64,000 nucleotides of DNA, from positions 67,564,923-67,628,922 of the forward strand of contig OZ024903.1 in assembly GCA_964017125.1 (NCBI GenBank). The letters run 5' to 3'. Positions 12,241 through 26,000 of the stretch are shown here, piece after piece. Both the position numbers and the translations under genes were made by a program. Numbering within the stretch: position 1 is the first letter of the stretch; each line of letters starts with the position of its first letter. The notes beneath the pieces were generated by a model. It had not been told where the DNA came from, did no database searches, and was given only the letters and a program-made list of their open reading frames with translations. This stretch comes from Flabesymbios commensalis (taxonomy: Eukaryota > Annelida > Polychaeta > Terebellida > Flabelligeridae).

Positions 12241-12555
12241 AAAGCTTAGTGATCCAGCTGCTTTGAAATTAAATAATAATAGGACCACAAGAATTAAATC
12301 TTTCATCATTCTTACTTAGATATATATATATATAATAAATAATTTGTAAATTAAAATAATTCGGAAGAGTATCCAAGTGTAGGAGTGTAAGGTAAAAGCA
12401 ATATAATTATTCAATTAAACTACTGCAAGAACATATTATTAGTCAATAAATACAAGGTCAGTTACAACAAGACTTGGCCATTTGTGACAGGCCGCAGTAA
12501 TTATTGCATGCCTTATACGCCAACTACTTGATGCTCTCTGTCTAGCTTGATTAAT

Positions 12556-13330
12556 CTAGCATCAGGACTTGCGCCAGCTGCTGAAATCAGTGCTAGTAAT
12601 GATAGACAGGATGCATCCGGACTTGCGCCAGATGCAATGAACTTCATGAAGAACCAAACATATGATTATTCATTTGTTAGTTCGGCAGGACTTGCGCCAG
12701 CTGTTCTAACTATAGCAAACATGATGGGGTGTGATTTGCCAACTGGATTCGGGCCAGGGTTTTTGATACAATATCCACAAGCTCATTCTTACAGGTGAAA
12801 TTAGTTTAATCTAGCATCAGGATTTGCGCCAGCTGCTGAAATCAGTGCTAGCAAGGATGGGCAGGATGCATCCGGACTTGCGCCGGATGCAATAAACTTT
12901 GTGAAGAACCAAACATATGATTTTTCATTTGTTAGTTCGGCAGGACTTGCGCCAGCTGTTCTAACAATGGAAAACATGATGGGGAGTGATTTGCCAACCC
13001 GATTTCGGCCAGTCGGTTTTTGATACAATATCCACAAGCTCATTCTCACAGGTGGAATTAGTTTATTCTAGCATCAGGATTTGCGCCAGCTGCTGAAATC
13101 AGTGCTAGCAAGTATGGGCAGGATGCATCCGGACTTGCGCCAGATGCAATAAACCTTTGTGAAGAACCAAACATATGATTTTCCATTTGTTAGTTCGGCA
13201 GGACTTGCGCCAGCTGTTCTAACAATGGAAAACATGACGAGGAGTGATTTGCCAACCCGATTTCGGCCAGTCGGTTTTTGATACAATATCCACAAGCTCA
13301 TTCTTACAGGTGGAATTACTTTAAATTTGA
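12556..13330. repeat. Tandem repeat, three ~256-bp units with internal GGACTTGCGCCAG motif
   Basis: Units begin with 'ctagcatcagga' at 12,556, 12,811 and 13,068. Within each unit the motif GGA(C/T)TTGCGCCAG recurs three times, about 55-100 bp apart, plus a degenerate fourth (ATTCGGGCCAG or TTTCGGCCAG). The first unit is open on the plus strand (12,547-12,798), with SGLAPAA, SGLAPDA and SAGLAPAV in series. Units 2 and 3 lose the frame, so coding is doubtful. The unit ends 'cacaagctcattcttacaggtg'. Confidence 0.85.
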
Positions 13331-14273
13331 ATGATTTATGTCCTTTTTCTTCTCCCGTAGAAGAGAAGAAAAAGCTAAAATTTGGCTTTTTCGTCAATAA
13401 CTGCGTGAGTAAGAAATTATTATTATTATTATTTTTTTTTAGAATTCTTTAGATCTTGCTTTTGAATGTATATGTAAACACCATTTTTAGTGAATACAGC
13501 AATACTCAAGATGTGGACCATTTCCTCATGTTCCTAATTTGCTTCAAATCCTTCTAAATCTATGTTTTGTGGTCTTCTTATGTTTTCAAAGTGTGTCTGC
13601 AATACCTAGGTCAGCTCAAAATGAGGCCTGTATACTTCTGTGGTCAGATTTTACACTTACAGAAAATAAAATTCCACTGACATATAAATCCAGCCAGTCA
13701 AAACACTACTCAGACTTGCTTCAGGAATTATAAATACAATAGATGTTATGATAATGTGTCCCTTATTATCTACATTTTGAAATTTTGATTATTTGCTTAT
13801 CTATTCATTACATGTAAATTTCAAGTTTCACTTCTGTAGACATCCTAATTTCAATTTAAAAACTAAATTTCAGACTATATAGCACTTCACTATTAGAATT
13901 AGTGTTGTTTCTGATGCCGCAAGTAATGGTGGATTAGACAGAGGAGAGGTTGGAGTTCATATGTGCTCTTACGATGCATTCGTAAGTTTGTGTTGTGGGG
14001 GTCAGACACTTTGTGTCTGTGTGCCGTTTTCATACCCTCCTCAACAACAGATAATCTTGTTTAATAATGTTATTGATAGATTTTGGCAATATTATGTAAT
14101 TTGTATGTAATGATACAAGAGTCAATGTTCATGAATATATTAATGTGAACAATTAGTAGATTGTTATTGATAGGTTTGGTTTTGTGTGAACAATTACTAG
14201 ATTGTTATTGATAGTTTGGTTGATATTATCTAATTTGTTTGTAATGATACAAGAGTCAAAGTTCACATTTAAA
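13331..14273. other. Intergenic, no gene seen; ATT run
   Basis: Contains an (ATT)n/T run at about 13,419-13,440 and a degenerate duplication of 'attgttattgatag...atgatacaagagtca' between 14,060-14,130 and 14,205-14,260, just before the 39-bp array. A 64-codon frame at 13,539-13,733 has a hydrophobic start but no supporting context. Confidence 0.4.
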
Positions 14274-14429
14274 TAGTAGATTAGATCAATCAGAGACATG
14301 TATAAATATTCATAGTAGATTAGATCAATCAGAGACATGTATAAATAGTCCTAGTAGATTTGATCAATTTGAGACATGTATAAATATTCATAGTAGATTA
14401 GATCAATTAGAGACATGTATAAATATTCA
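14274..14429. repeat. Four tandem copies of a 39-bp unit
   Basis: 'tagtagatt' starts at 14,274, 14,313, 14,352 and 14,391, exactly 39 bp apart. Each unit continues with 'gatcaat', 'gagacatgtataaat'. The third copy is the most diverged. Confidence 0.95.
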
Positions 14430-14482
14430 CTGGTTAATCCTGTTAACTGACTGTCAAGTAAATTTATACCTATTTTGGTCTT

Positions 14483-14538
14483 AGGGCTTCACTCTGTTAC
14501 AACCACGTTTACATTAACAACATTTGAAGTGAAGCCCT
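14483..14538. other. Hairpin with 11-bp perfect arms
   Basis: AGGGCTTCACT (14,483-14,493) and AGTGAAGCCCT (14,528-14,538) enclose a 34-nt loop. It is followed by TTTTTA, but no transcription unit is visible. It may be a tiny terminal-inverted-repeat element. Confidence 0.6.
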
Positions 14539-14610
14539 TTTTATTTGTAGTCGTTTAATTTGATGTTTATTTTTAATAAACATATTTTCCCCATTTTATG
14601 TGTCTGTTTT

Positions 14611-14953
14611 TTGTACGATAAAAATCGGTGATTTTATTTTGGCTTCTTAATATGACCATATGATGTAAACATGTCTATAGACTAGAACTGCAAAAGTTTT
14701 TATCTTTGTGCCGCGCATTCACCAGTTAGGCTAGATATAGAGCCGAAATTCCCGATTTCGGACATGCATGTCCAAAATAAGAAATTCGCGAATTTCGTCT
14801 CTGTATCTAGTCTAACTGGTGAATGCGCGGCACAAAAATTAAAAACTTTTGCAGTTCTAGTCTATGGATATGTTTTCATCATATGGTCATATTAAGAAGC
14901 CAAAATAAAATCACCGATTTTTTGAAGATTTTAGCCTGATTGAGTCCCTTTAA
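14611..14953. mobile_element. Palindromic TTAA-family MITE, left tip missing
   Basis: A near-perfect palindrome of about 340 bp centred on 'gacatgcatgtc' (14,761-14,772). Arms contain 'atcggtgattttattttggcttcttaatatgacc' and its complement, 'gactagaactgcaaaagttttt' and 'caccagttaggctagat'. The right end GATTGAGTCCCTTTAA is complete with TTAA at 14,950-14,953. The left arm lacks the outermost ~27 bp. Confidence 0.8.
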
Positions 14954-16505
14954 TATGGAATATGCGGTGATATGAATGACCCTCAAGTGTTTTATTTGTT
15001 GTTGGGAAAATGCCCCCCTTTTGAAATAATAATGGGTCACATGCCCCATCGTCTAAGGCTAATCCCCTACCCCCTCCGAAAAATATCATGGGCCCCTTGG
15101 CCCCTTTTTCCAATTTTTAAAGCGGCACTGAATATGTAATAGTACCAATCTCATACATATAATTTTAACTATTTATATTGCCGTATATTAACCGTCTGCG
15201 TCCCTATGTTTGGGCTATATTCAAGTTAAACTGAACGTAGATTTTAACCTAAGTCTATGCTACAAAACACAAATAGTAGGCCTAATTTATGTTCTTGAAT
15301 TATGGACCCTATTGATGGAAGCTGATATTCAACATCACATTGTAATAAAGGCCTAAATATCACGCTAATAGGGATCTCATTAGAAGTTACTAAAATGTGT
15401 GGTACCAAAGCCATAACTTTATTTTGAATTGAATTTACAAATAGTAATATTATTAATAAATGATGTTTCTTTAATACTGGGTAAACGATGTAGAGGGCGG
15501 CACAACAATAAACTAAATAGCCAGTTATCCCTGGTTTAATGCTAGTCCACCGTCTGCACTGCTGGCCCAACATTGAACTAACATTAAGTTGATGTAGCTT
15601 CTGTAAAAAGTATAGCCTATATAGCCAGTGTAATATATTATCGGATTATGCTTTGTACGCATCGCGTTGACTACTACAATGAGGCAATACCGCTGGAGTA
15701 CAATCACACGTGTCTTGCCATAGAGTTAACTCTATATTTGGTCTGGCTAAACTTCTGAAATTCGAAGCCTTTGAGTGGTGATCCACTGTTCGCCGTATCG
15801 TATTTGCTGGGATGCACCTAAAAGTATGCATACTTTAGAAGTGGATATATGTATATTAAAAACATGTCTCGGAGTAATAATATGTGGGCCTACTATTATC
15901 ATTTTACTTTCTAAAGTAAAATGCAAGATGTATGCCAGCATGTATATTATTGTGCATAAAATATAGGGGTATTTTATAAGTTCAAACCCAATAATAAACT
16001 TCTTGTTTTGTCTTGTTATATGAGCGGACACACTCATTAATAGAATGCACTCCATACCGTGTGAGTCAGGTGCTGGAGTAATGTCGATTCAGTGTCTATA
16101 AAGCAGCTGGGCCAATAGTGTTTTTTTTAGTGACACAGCATCATAGTTGAATTCACGCTTTCCCATTCATTGATTGTTTCCTACCAATTACTGGCAAACC
16201 GTCAATGATAAAGACGAGGACCAGACGTGCATGTGAATTATAAAACTTTAAAAAATATATTTTTCATTTTTGCAAAAAATGAAAATCAAAGTGGAACAGG
16301 GAACACTATTATGGCAGAACCAGAGTAAAAACACACCTGTCAATTATCACAGGTAAGGGATAGCAATGACATGACCAATATATATTATGCACATTTAATA
16401 TTTTGTGCAGAATAAAATATGAAAAATGTTGGGCAGCGCCCCTGACGGTGAACCAATATTAAATCCACAGGTAATGTGTTTGTATATATGTAATAACAAT
16501 ACCGA
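14954..16505. other. Intergenic, no gene seen
   Basis: Contains a partial AATGTTGG-family MITE on the minus strand around 15,543-15,600 ('caccgtctgcactgctggcccaacattgaac'). Overlapping minus-strand frames at 15,244-16,055 have no protein-like composition and are not called. Confidence 0.4.
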
Positions 16506-16823
16506 AGGGCGGGGGAGGGGGAGGGGGCGTCCTGGTGCCTGCTAGGAAAGTCAGAGATCGCGGAATCGTCTCCTGCTCTGGCATTCAAGTTTAAAAAAAA
16601 CAAAATGTTTCCTCCCTGTTCAATCGTAAATATTGAAGATTGTGGGCAGCCTCCGTGACCGAGAGTTAGTGTGCTCGGCCGTAGACCAACAGGGCTCAAT
16701 TTCGAATCCTGTGTCTGGAGGGCAGTGACACCTCATTCATCTCACCATCCTCAGGAGGTTCTCCTTACCCAGTTTAGCCTATGTGTGTACAAATGTAGTG
16801 TAGAACCCCATTTATTTTATTTC
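16506..16823 (+). mobile_element. tRNA-derived SINE (older copy)
   Basis: From 16,646 the sequence 'gcagcctccgtgaccgaga', 'gtgctcggccgtagacc', 'aatttcgaatcctgtgtctggagg', 'tctcaccatcctcaggaggttctcc', 'cccagtttagcctat' matches the SINE at 63,460-63,773. The upstream 'aaacaaaatgtttcctccc' also matches. The first tRNA-like head is eroded here and preceded by a G-rich run. The tail is 'ccatttattttatttcat'. No clear target duplication is seen, which fits an older insertion. Confidence 0.7.
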
Positions 16824-18580
16824 ATGGCATTTGATACAGCCAAGTAACACCTGACTCAACGTTGGCCTGACAACATTACAGCAACATTTCAGCAAAGATC
16901 GTGTGAGTTGAGAAAGCCTTCATGGGTCTTTATCCTTAGGTCTACTGTGTGTATTGTGATTTCCATAATTGGCATTACGTAAGAGGGTGCAGTGAAAGTG
17001 CATTACGTCCACATGTGATAATGATGGATTAGGGCTACTGTATATTTCGCGGCTGAGTAAGAAACATTAAAAGTGATAATTTACAACTTTGTTAGGCCTA
17101 TTTTAAACAGAAGAATTAAAATTGAAAATTAAAGATTTCGTGAAAATTCCTGGCTAACTGGGGCATTATAAAAGTCCCAGAAGAAGTAATAATTGCACTT
17201 TTGTAATATTAACATTGTAGTCCTGTGAAATGATTCTTTGTCAAGCATATTTCATTAGGTGCAGTGCTTCAGAACGTGTGTAAAATCAGCAAAATGTACT
17301 ATGGGAACCGAACATAATAATATAAATGCCAATGATCGATATAAGGGATATACATCTTTTCATGATAATGCATCTTAGAGTATAGATATACATTTCCTGA
17401 CACATTTATGGCTGATTTTTTGCAATGCTGTTGACAAACGTCAAGGCGTATTTTGACAGTTGACTGCACCTTTAAGTACAGTTGCTTGAAAAGATACCTA
17501 AGACCCTGTACAATAAGACTTAAAATCAGTAACGGCAGGGTAAATAGAAAATTATTAAAATTCAACTATAAATAAATCGTGTCATAAAAATGAGCGTGTC
17601 TTGTTTTCAAGATATCAGCATTATATACTGCTAATTACGCTCCAGTCCTCAGTGACATTGATGGCAGTAGTCCGAGATAGAAGGCTCACATATTATAATT
17701 TTATAATATTGCTTTTGTGCCCTTTTCTTGGTTATCTTGGTTTGTGTTTTTAAATAATAAAAGTTTGAATCAAAATACACGTCTGCCAAGTTATGGTTGT
17801 TACCAACGTTTTGCCCCGTTCTCCTTTGTGGTCGCTATGCTTGACGACATATCGTCACCCCCCTCCCGTTCTGTGCCCACATATTTGTGTACTTTCTGTA
17901 CACAGCTCTTCTGTTATTTAAATGAAGACATTTTAATTTCTAAAATTGTATGATAATATAGCATGACTTTTCTGCTATATTAGCAGTTATATTCGTTCCA
18001 AAAAATAAATATTGCAGAGATATTGTCATAACTGTCAAACCCAGAACAAATTTATTTTTTATTCGGAGGCTAAAGTGGTGAAATTATCACTTGTTTTATA
18101 TGATGATACACTTGCTAAAGCGTAGTTCCAACTCCCGTTAAAAGGGGACAGCACTGCACAATGTATTACACGCATTTGTATGGTGAAATCCGTAAGTTGA
18201 TCATCTTGTTGTACAGGGTCTTTGAAGATATCTGAGGATCATTTGCACTAAATTGGGTATTAATCTATCAAGTATTTTCTACCTATAGACCAGAGCGCAA
18301 CATATGTAAGTACAGTTGCTCGAAAAGATACCTGAGGATCATTTGCACTAAATTGGGTATTAATCTATCAAGTATTTTCTACCAATAGACCCGTATCTAG
18401 GACCTTTATCACACAATATCCCTATAGACACTGTCATTATATCTAAATACGCCACCTTTCCAGCAGCAATTGATTGACATACCAGTGCATGCATTAAAGC
18501 ACATCGCTGTATCGCTGATAATGTTTGTTATCAAGTATGTGTATGGTGACATTATAATCAGGGGGATGCATTCAAATAAT
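16824..18580. other. Intergenic, no gene seen; 100-bp duplication
   Basis: 'gatatctgaggatcatttgcactaaattggg' at 18,227 recurs at 18,327 (gatacctgagg...), exactly 100 bp apart, each continuing to 'caagtattttctacc'. The word 'tacagttgctcgaaaagatacctgagg' of the second copy is also near 17,475-17,500. Shortly after 18,392 the outer transposon begins, with TAAT at 18,577-18,580 as its putative left target duplication. Confidence 0.55.
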
Positions 18581-18608
18581 GGGCAATAATACGGTTATGG
18601 TATACCAA
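18581..18608 (+). repeat. Left TIR of outer transposon
   Basis: Starts GGGCAATAATACGGTTATGG and ends TATACCAA. It pairs with 61,913-61,940 with one mismatch at position 6. Confidence 0.8.
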
Positions 18609-19501
18609 AATTGGACATCATCATCAAAATTTCGAATACCCAAAATTTCAACAATAGCCATTTGCAATTGATGACATACATGTCTGCGACATAGATTTGG
18701 AAGGAGAAGATAGTTACACAAGGATAAAGAGGAAAAAACACAAATTGATTCAGCAAGGTCCTGGTCATCTGTCTGACGTTCTCTGACAGATGATTTTGCT
18801 CATAAATAAGGCTTCCGCTTAAATACTTACGCATTATCATTTTAAACTGGATACATAACCTTGATACAACATCACATGCCAAATTATACCATGGATATTA
18901 CACCCTTTTTATTTAAAATTAACATTTTATGATAAAATGTTGGACGTTCTCTATAAATATTGACAGACAACATGCTCTGTATCTTCTACAATAGAACAAA
19001 CATGTACGAATTGATTTTATTATGTAAGACATAGCCTGGAACTGTACCTATGCAAATAAGCTCATAACAATATTACGTCTATATGTATGCAAAATTGGAA
19101 CTTTTAATTACATGAAATATGTCGGACATACTTTGGACAGACAACAGTTGTGTCGGACGTACAACTGGACAGACAACAGTTATTTCGGACAATCCACTGG
19201 ACAGACAGCAGTCAAATAAGATTATGTTCCAGTAATGATGGCACACACAAACTTTGACAGCAATGAATAAAATGCAATGGACGAAGGACTCTTGTCGTAC
19301 GTACCTTGGGACAATAACAACGATTAAACCATGTTCGTTATGTTATTTGGGACGTCATAGACACGATGAACAAGCGGATGACGAATTGAAAATGTAAACT
19401 ACTGCAAGCGAGCGGCTATTCAAAAGCCTATTTAAAAACATTAACCCATATCGATGGCAAAGAGGCAGAACCACGTATCTCCACAGTCAAAGGTGTTAAT
19501 C

Positions 19502-19568
19502 ACACAAAAGTCAGTTTTTAAGAGTAGCTAGGCAAGAGGGGCATGCTCTTATAAGCTGACTTTTGTGT
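19502..19568. other. 67-bp hairpin
   Basis: ACACAAAAGTCAG (19,502-19,514) and CTGACTTTTGTGT (19,556-19,568) are perfect 13-bp arms. A second pairing TAAGAG/CTCTTA inside extends the stem. It lies within the left flank of the outer element. Role unknown. Confidence 0.6.
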
Positions 19569-19724
19569 AGTTCAAATGTGTTCATATATAGGCTATATAT
19601 AGGATTTTCAACACATAATTAACTTCAAACCGACGTTGTCACTTTTGAATGTGGCGATGTGAATTTGAACCCAAACATGAACATTGTAACAGCAGCTTTT
19701 AAAGACTTAACAGTTTATAAACTA

Positions 19725-19943
19725 CTATCGTAACCCTGTAAATTTGTATAATGAACGTGTCCCTCTGAATGTAATGTCAGGTTTTTCTAGGACTTTTACG
19801 ATATCCGATGGCACAATGTAGTATGTAACGCATTTTATCGGCCATGTCCATAGTGCACCATCATGTGCACCACGATGTGCTTTCTTCATATAATGAACCC
19901 GTATGGCTGCAAGGGGAGCATCGAACGTTTGTGCCATCTTCAT
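19725..19943 (-). CDS. Possible coding remnant, unrecognised (low confidence)
   Basis: A 72-codon minus-strand frame in the outer element. It looks more protein-like than its neighbours, with balanced composition and a segment WPIKCVTYYIVPSDIVKVLEKP followed by a basic TFRGTRSLYKFTG stretch. I cannot assign it to a family. A splice-acceptor-like 'atttacag' sits close to its 3' end on that strand. It could be a leftover exon of the outer element's own gene or pure chance. No companion exons were found between 18.6 and 22.6 kb. Confidence 0.2.
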   Translation of the reverse strand: MKMAQTFDAPLAAIRVHYMKKAHRGAHDGALWTWPIKCVTYYIVPSDIVKVLEKPDITFRGTRSLYKFTGLR

Positions 19944-21189
19944 CAGGAGGTGTGACGACCTAAAACATTCTTAACATTCCCAAAAACACCACTTTAGTAT
20001 GATTGCATTAAACAATAATGCCATGCTAAATAAAGTTAATTCATTAACTGTAGATTAATGTGTCTGTGTAGTAATGTGTGTGTTTTTAACAATAGCACGG
20101 TTCCATCACCTAGGGTGATCAATAACGTTATTTTATATAGATCTGAGTATGATGTGACGATAAATGTACACACATTTTGCAAACATGTTTACATTGATTA
20201 TATGATATCGATGTACATGTAATAAAATGTTTTCGAACATAATTTAAATATAAATGTATTACTTTGTTATTTTAAAGCAATACTATCTATAATAAATTGA
20301 TGTGAGATGGTCATCAATCATATTTAGTGGGTCTATATTTAGGTTAATAAAGGCTAACACTTATGAATACGGTCTTATAACATGGGAAATAATTTTGTAG
20401 TATAATCACTATGACCATTCATAAACATTTTAAATTAACTGAACATAATTAATGTTAAAAAAACAATAAACAGGAAACAAAATATACATTGTTATAAATA
20501 TATAATATTCGTATCTATATTTCTATTTTCTACTGGTCACCTGCTAAATACCCTAGATACATAATTGGTAAACAGCCAATGGAGGTAAATTGTCAATAAA
20601 TGAAAACTTAATAAAAATGAAATAAATGAAATACATCAATGTAAAACAAAACTACCCCTCTATAAAAAAAGGTTTCATTTGATGTAATTATTTTCTTTCA
20701 AGATTTATGTTATGGTGTTGGAAACTTAAACCAGTAAATTATTTGGCAGTTAAAACAACACTATAATCCAGCTCAATGTTCCAGCATATCCTGAAATTAT
20801 TGTTTGGTCGTTCCATGGATAACGAACAAGAGCATGGCAATAGACAAAAATAAATGGAAACAATTATCAACGTCCAAAAAAAAACAATAATGTAGCAAAT
20901 TAATTGTGCTCTCGATTTGCAACTGAACGTTTAGAATTAGTACCCGTTAGTTCGTGTTCAAAATCATAACATGACTTATGTTAAAATTGAACCATCTCAT
21001 CTATTAGCACTGACATCAGCAGGGTATGATTCACGACCGTATTGGACTAAAATATATTCGCCTGACACATACATGCAGGGCTTTCTGAAGAACAATTGAT
21101 TACGGTAGAAATGTTTACATATACAGAGATTAAATCAAGATTAGGTAATCGCAAAACATGACATTTGTCATGTTAGTAGTAAACATCTT

Positions 21190-21190
21190 G

Positions 21191-21222
<32 letters not shown>
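21190..21222. repeat. (ATT)n microsatellite
   Basis: About ten uninterrupted TTA/ATT repeats. Confidence 0.9.
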
Positions 21223-21223
<1 letters not shown>

Positions 21224-21261
21224 ATATATCATATAAGGTCAACGGATCATTCAAAATATGT

Positions 21262-22253
<992 letters not shown>

Positions 22254-22601
22254 CCACAATAACGGCCAACATACTGAAAATTGGGCAGAACTTACAGTCT
22301 GTCCTGAAAGAACGTCCAACAATTGAACAAACGTAATCTGTCCTATGAGTATGAGGCTATGAAAACAGCCGACATAGTAAAATTATTGGGTAGAACTCAC
22401 AATCTGTCCTGGAAGAACGTCCGACAAACGGAATCTGTCCTACGAAAACAGCCGACATGATAATGACATTGAACATCTGTCCTTACATCACGGCCGACAT
22501 TACTCGGACACAAAGGATGTTTTGTTCAGTCCATCCATTTTAGTCAGTCACGTGGCATGGAGCCTTATTTTCGCGTATCTATACTAACCATAATACAGAG
22601 A

Positions 22602-22608
22602 GAAACCA
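22602..22608. repeat. Left target-site duplication GAAACCA
   Basis: GAAACCA directly abuts the left terminus CAGTTAGG. The identical 7-mer follows the right terminus CCTAACTG at 61,276-61,282. Confidence 0.75.
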
Positions 22609-23062
22609 CAGTTAGGAACTTTTAACCCCATTTGCTTAATATCCTGAGTAAGATCCTGAAGTCAAGGGTGAGTTCGAGCTCCTAATTTTCATCATTTAAA
22701 TATAGATTTTGAAGTTAAATAAGTCTCTTAATATTCTAAGCATCATATAAGTATACGTAGATTCTGAATAAAATACTTTTTTTGCAGCGTTTTCACAGCA
22801 AAACTCGCATTAATTGAGAAATGAATACCGCTCCCCATTTACTTATACTATCGCCTACAAAACTTTATAACATAGATGGTCTAGCCACCAGTCATTAGTT
22901 TTTTTATCACATTGTGATAATTTAATACATAATTTGTGGCGTAGGTTAGGCTATGTACTTTATTAAACCACTTGAGAAAAAATATATTAAGTTTTGGAAA
23001 GGGAGAGGGAATTCATATTATTGTCTAAATTGGACTGATTGACCATTGTGGCATTGACCATC
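22609..23062 (+). repeat. Left outer TIR (unique part)
   Basis: 454 bp that recur inverted at 60,814-61,275. Includes 'caagggtgagttcgagctcc' (22,664-22,683), which looks like a splice donor (GG|GTGAGT) at 22,668-22,673. A promoter and 5' untranslated exon in the terminus is therefore conceivable, but unproven. Confidence 0.85.
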
Positions 23063-26000
23063 GTCAGTCACAGAATCTTGCTGACCCGGTTCAAGTCTTA
23101 AGATCCTCGCCCAATTTCATTATAAGAAACATGTTTTTAAAATCCAATATAAATACGACCAAATTCTACATGATCTCGACTACCACCCCATTGAGTTTCA
23201 TAGCTGTAGGCTTTTTTGGAGGCGTCTAGAAATAATTTTAAAACTTGGTCATTTTATACGTTTTCTATCATACAGTCAGTCTCAGGATCTTGCTGCCCCG
23301 GTTCAAGTCTTAAGATCCTTGCTCAATTTCATTATCAGAAACATTTTTTAAAAATCCAATTAAAATACGCCCAAATTCAACATGATCTGGACTACCACCC
23401 CACAGAGTTTCATAGCTCTAGGATTTTTAAAACTTTTTCATTTCATACGTTTCGGATCATACAGTCAGTCCCAGGATCTTATCACTTTTTGTCGACCCGG
23501 TTCAAGTCTTAAGATCCTCGCCCCATTTCATTATCAGAAATATTTTTTTTAAATCCAATTTAAATACGACCAAATTCTACATGATCTCGACTACCACCCT
23601 ATTGAGTTTCATAGCTGTAGGCTTTTTTGTAGGCGTCTATAAATAATTTTAAAACTTGGTCATTTTATACGTTTTCTATCATACAGTCAGTCACAGGATC
23701 TTGCTGAGCCGGTTCAAGTCTTAAGATCCTCGCTCAATTTCATTATCAGAAACATTTTTTAAAAATCCAATTTAAATACGACCAAATTCAACATGATCTG
23801 GACTACCATTCCACAGAGTTTCATAGCTCTAGGATTTTTGAAACTCTGTCATTTTATACGTTTCGGATCATACAGTCAGTCCCAGGATCTTATCACTTTT
23901 TGTCGACCCGGTTCAAGTCTTAAGATCCTCGCCCAATTTCATTATCAGAAATATTTTTTTTAAATCCAATTTAAATACGACCAAATTCTACATGATCTCG
24001 ACTACCACCCTATTGAGTTTCATAGCTGTAGGCTTTTTTGTAGGCGTCTAGAAATAATTTTAAAACTTGGTCATTTTATACGTTTTCTATCATACAGTCA
24101 GTCACAGGATCTTGCTGACCCGGTTCAAGTCTTAAGATCCTCGCTCAATTTCATTATCAGAAACATTTTTTAAAAATCAAATTTAACTACGACCAAATTC
24201 AACATGATCTGGACTACCATCCCACAGAGTTTCATAGCTCTAGGATTTTTGAAACTTTGTCATTTTATACGTTTCGGATCATACAGTCAGTCCCAGGATC
24301 TTATCACTTTTTGTCGACCCGGTTCAGTCACAGGATCTTGCTGACCCGGTTCAAGGCTTAAGATCCTCGCTCAATTTCATTATCAGAAATATTTTTTAAA
24401 AATCCAATTTAAATACGACCAAATTCAACATGATCTGGACTACCATCCCACAGAGTTTCATAGCTCTACGATTTTTTAAACTTTGTCATTTCATACGTTT
24501 CGGATAATACAGTCAGTCCCAGGATCTTATCACTTTTTGTCGACCCGGTTCAAGTCTTAAGATCCTCCCCAATTTCATTACAAGAAACATTTTTTAAAAA
24601 TCCAATTTAAATACGACCAAATTCTACATGATCTCGACTACCACCCTATTGAGTTTCATAGCTGTAGGATTTTTTGTAGGCGTCTAGAAATAATTTGAAA
24701 ACTTGGTCATGTCATACGTTTTGTATCATACAGTCAGTCACAGGATCTTGCTGACCCGGTTCAAGGCTTAAGATCCTCGCTCAATTTCATTATCAGAAAC
24801 ATTTTTTAAAAATCCAATTTAAATACGACCAAATTCTACATGATCGGGACTACCATCCCACAGAGTTTCATAGCTCTAGGATTTTTTAAACTTGGTCATT
24901 TCATACGTTTCGGATCATACGGTAAATCCCAGGATCTTATCACTTTTTGTCGACCCGGTTCAAGTCTTAAGATCTTCGCCCAATTTCATTATCAGAAATA
25001 TTTTTTTTAAATCCAATTTAAATACGACCAAATTCTACATGATCTCGACTACCACCCTATTGAGTTTCATAGCTGTAGGCTTTTTTGTAGGCGTCTAGAA
25101 ATAATTTTAAAACTTGGTCATTTTATACGTTTTCTATCATACAGTCAGTCACAGGATCTTGCTGACCCGGTTCAAGTCTTAAGATCCTCGCTCAATTTCA
25201 TTATCAGAAACATTTTTTAAAAATCCAATTTAACTACGACCAAATTCAACATGATCTGGACTACCATCCCACAGAGTTTCATAGCTCTAGGATTTTTTAA
25301 ACTTGGTCATTTTATACGTTTCGGATCATACAGTCAGTCCCAGGATCTTATCACTTTTTGTCGACCCGGTTCAAGTCTTAAGATCCTCGATCAATTTCAT
25401 TACAAGAACATTTTTTAAAAATCCAATTTAAATACGACAAAATTCTGCATGATCTCGACTACCACCCCATTGAGTTTCAGAGCTGTAGGATTTTTTCAGT
25501 CACAGGATCTTGCTGAGCCGGTTCAAGTCTTATGATCCTCGCTCAATTTCATTATCAGAAACATTTTTTTTAAATCCAATTCAAATACGACCAAATTCAA
25601 CATGATCTGGACTACCATCCCACAGAGTTTCATAGCTCTAGGATTTTTGAAACTCTGTCATTTTATACGTTTCGGATCATACAGTCAGTCCCAGGATCTT
25701 ATCACTTTTTGTCGACCCGGTTCAAGTCTCAAGATCCTCGCCCATTTTCATTATCAGAAATATTTTTTAAAAATCCAATTTAAATACGACCAAATTCTAC
25801 ATGATCTCGACTACCACCCTATTGAGTTTCATAGCTGTAGGCTTTTTTGTAGGCGTCTAGAAATAATTTTAAAACTTGGTCATTTTATACGTTTTCTATC
25901 ATACAGTCAGTCACAGGATCTTGCTGAGCCGGTTCAAGTCTTAAGATCCTCGCTCAATTTCATTATCAGAAATATTTTTTAAAAATCCAATTTAAATACG

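Noticed and set aside
15244-16055. Overlapping minus-strand frames near 15.2-16.1 kb
   Set aside because: Short, overlapping in several frames, low-complexity composition, and partly over MITE sequence.
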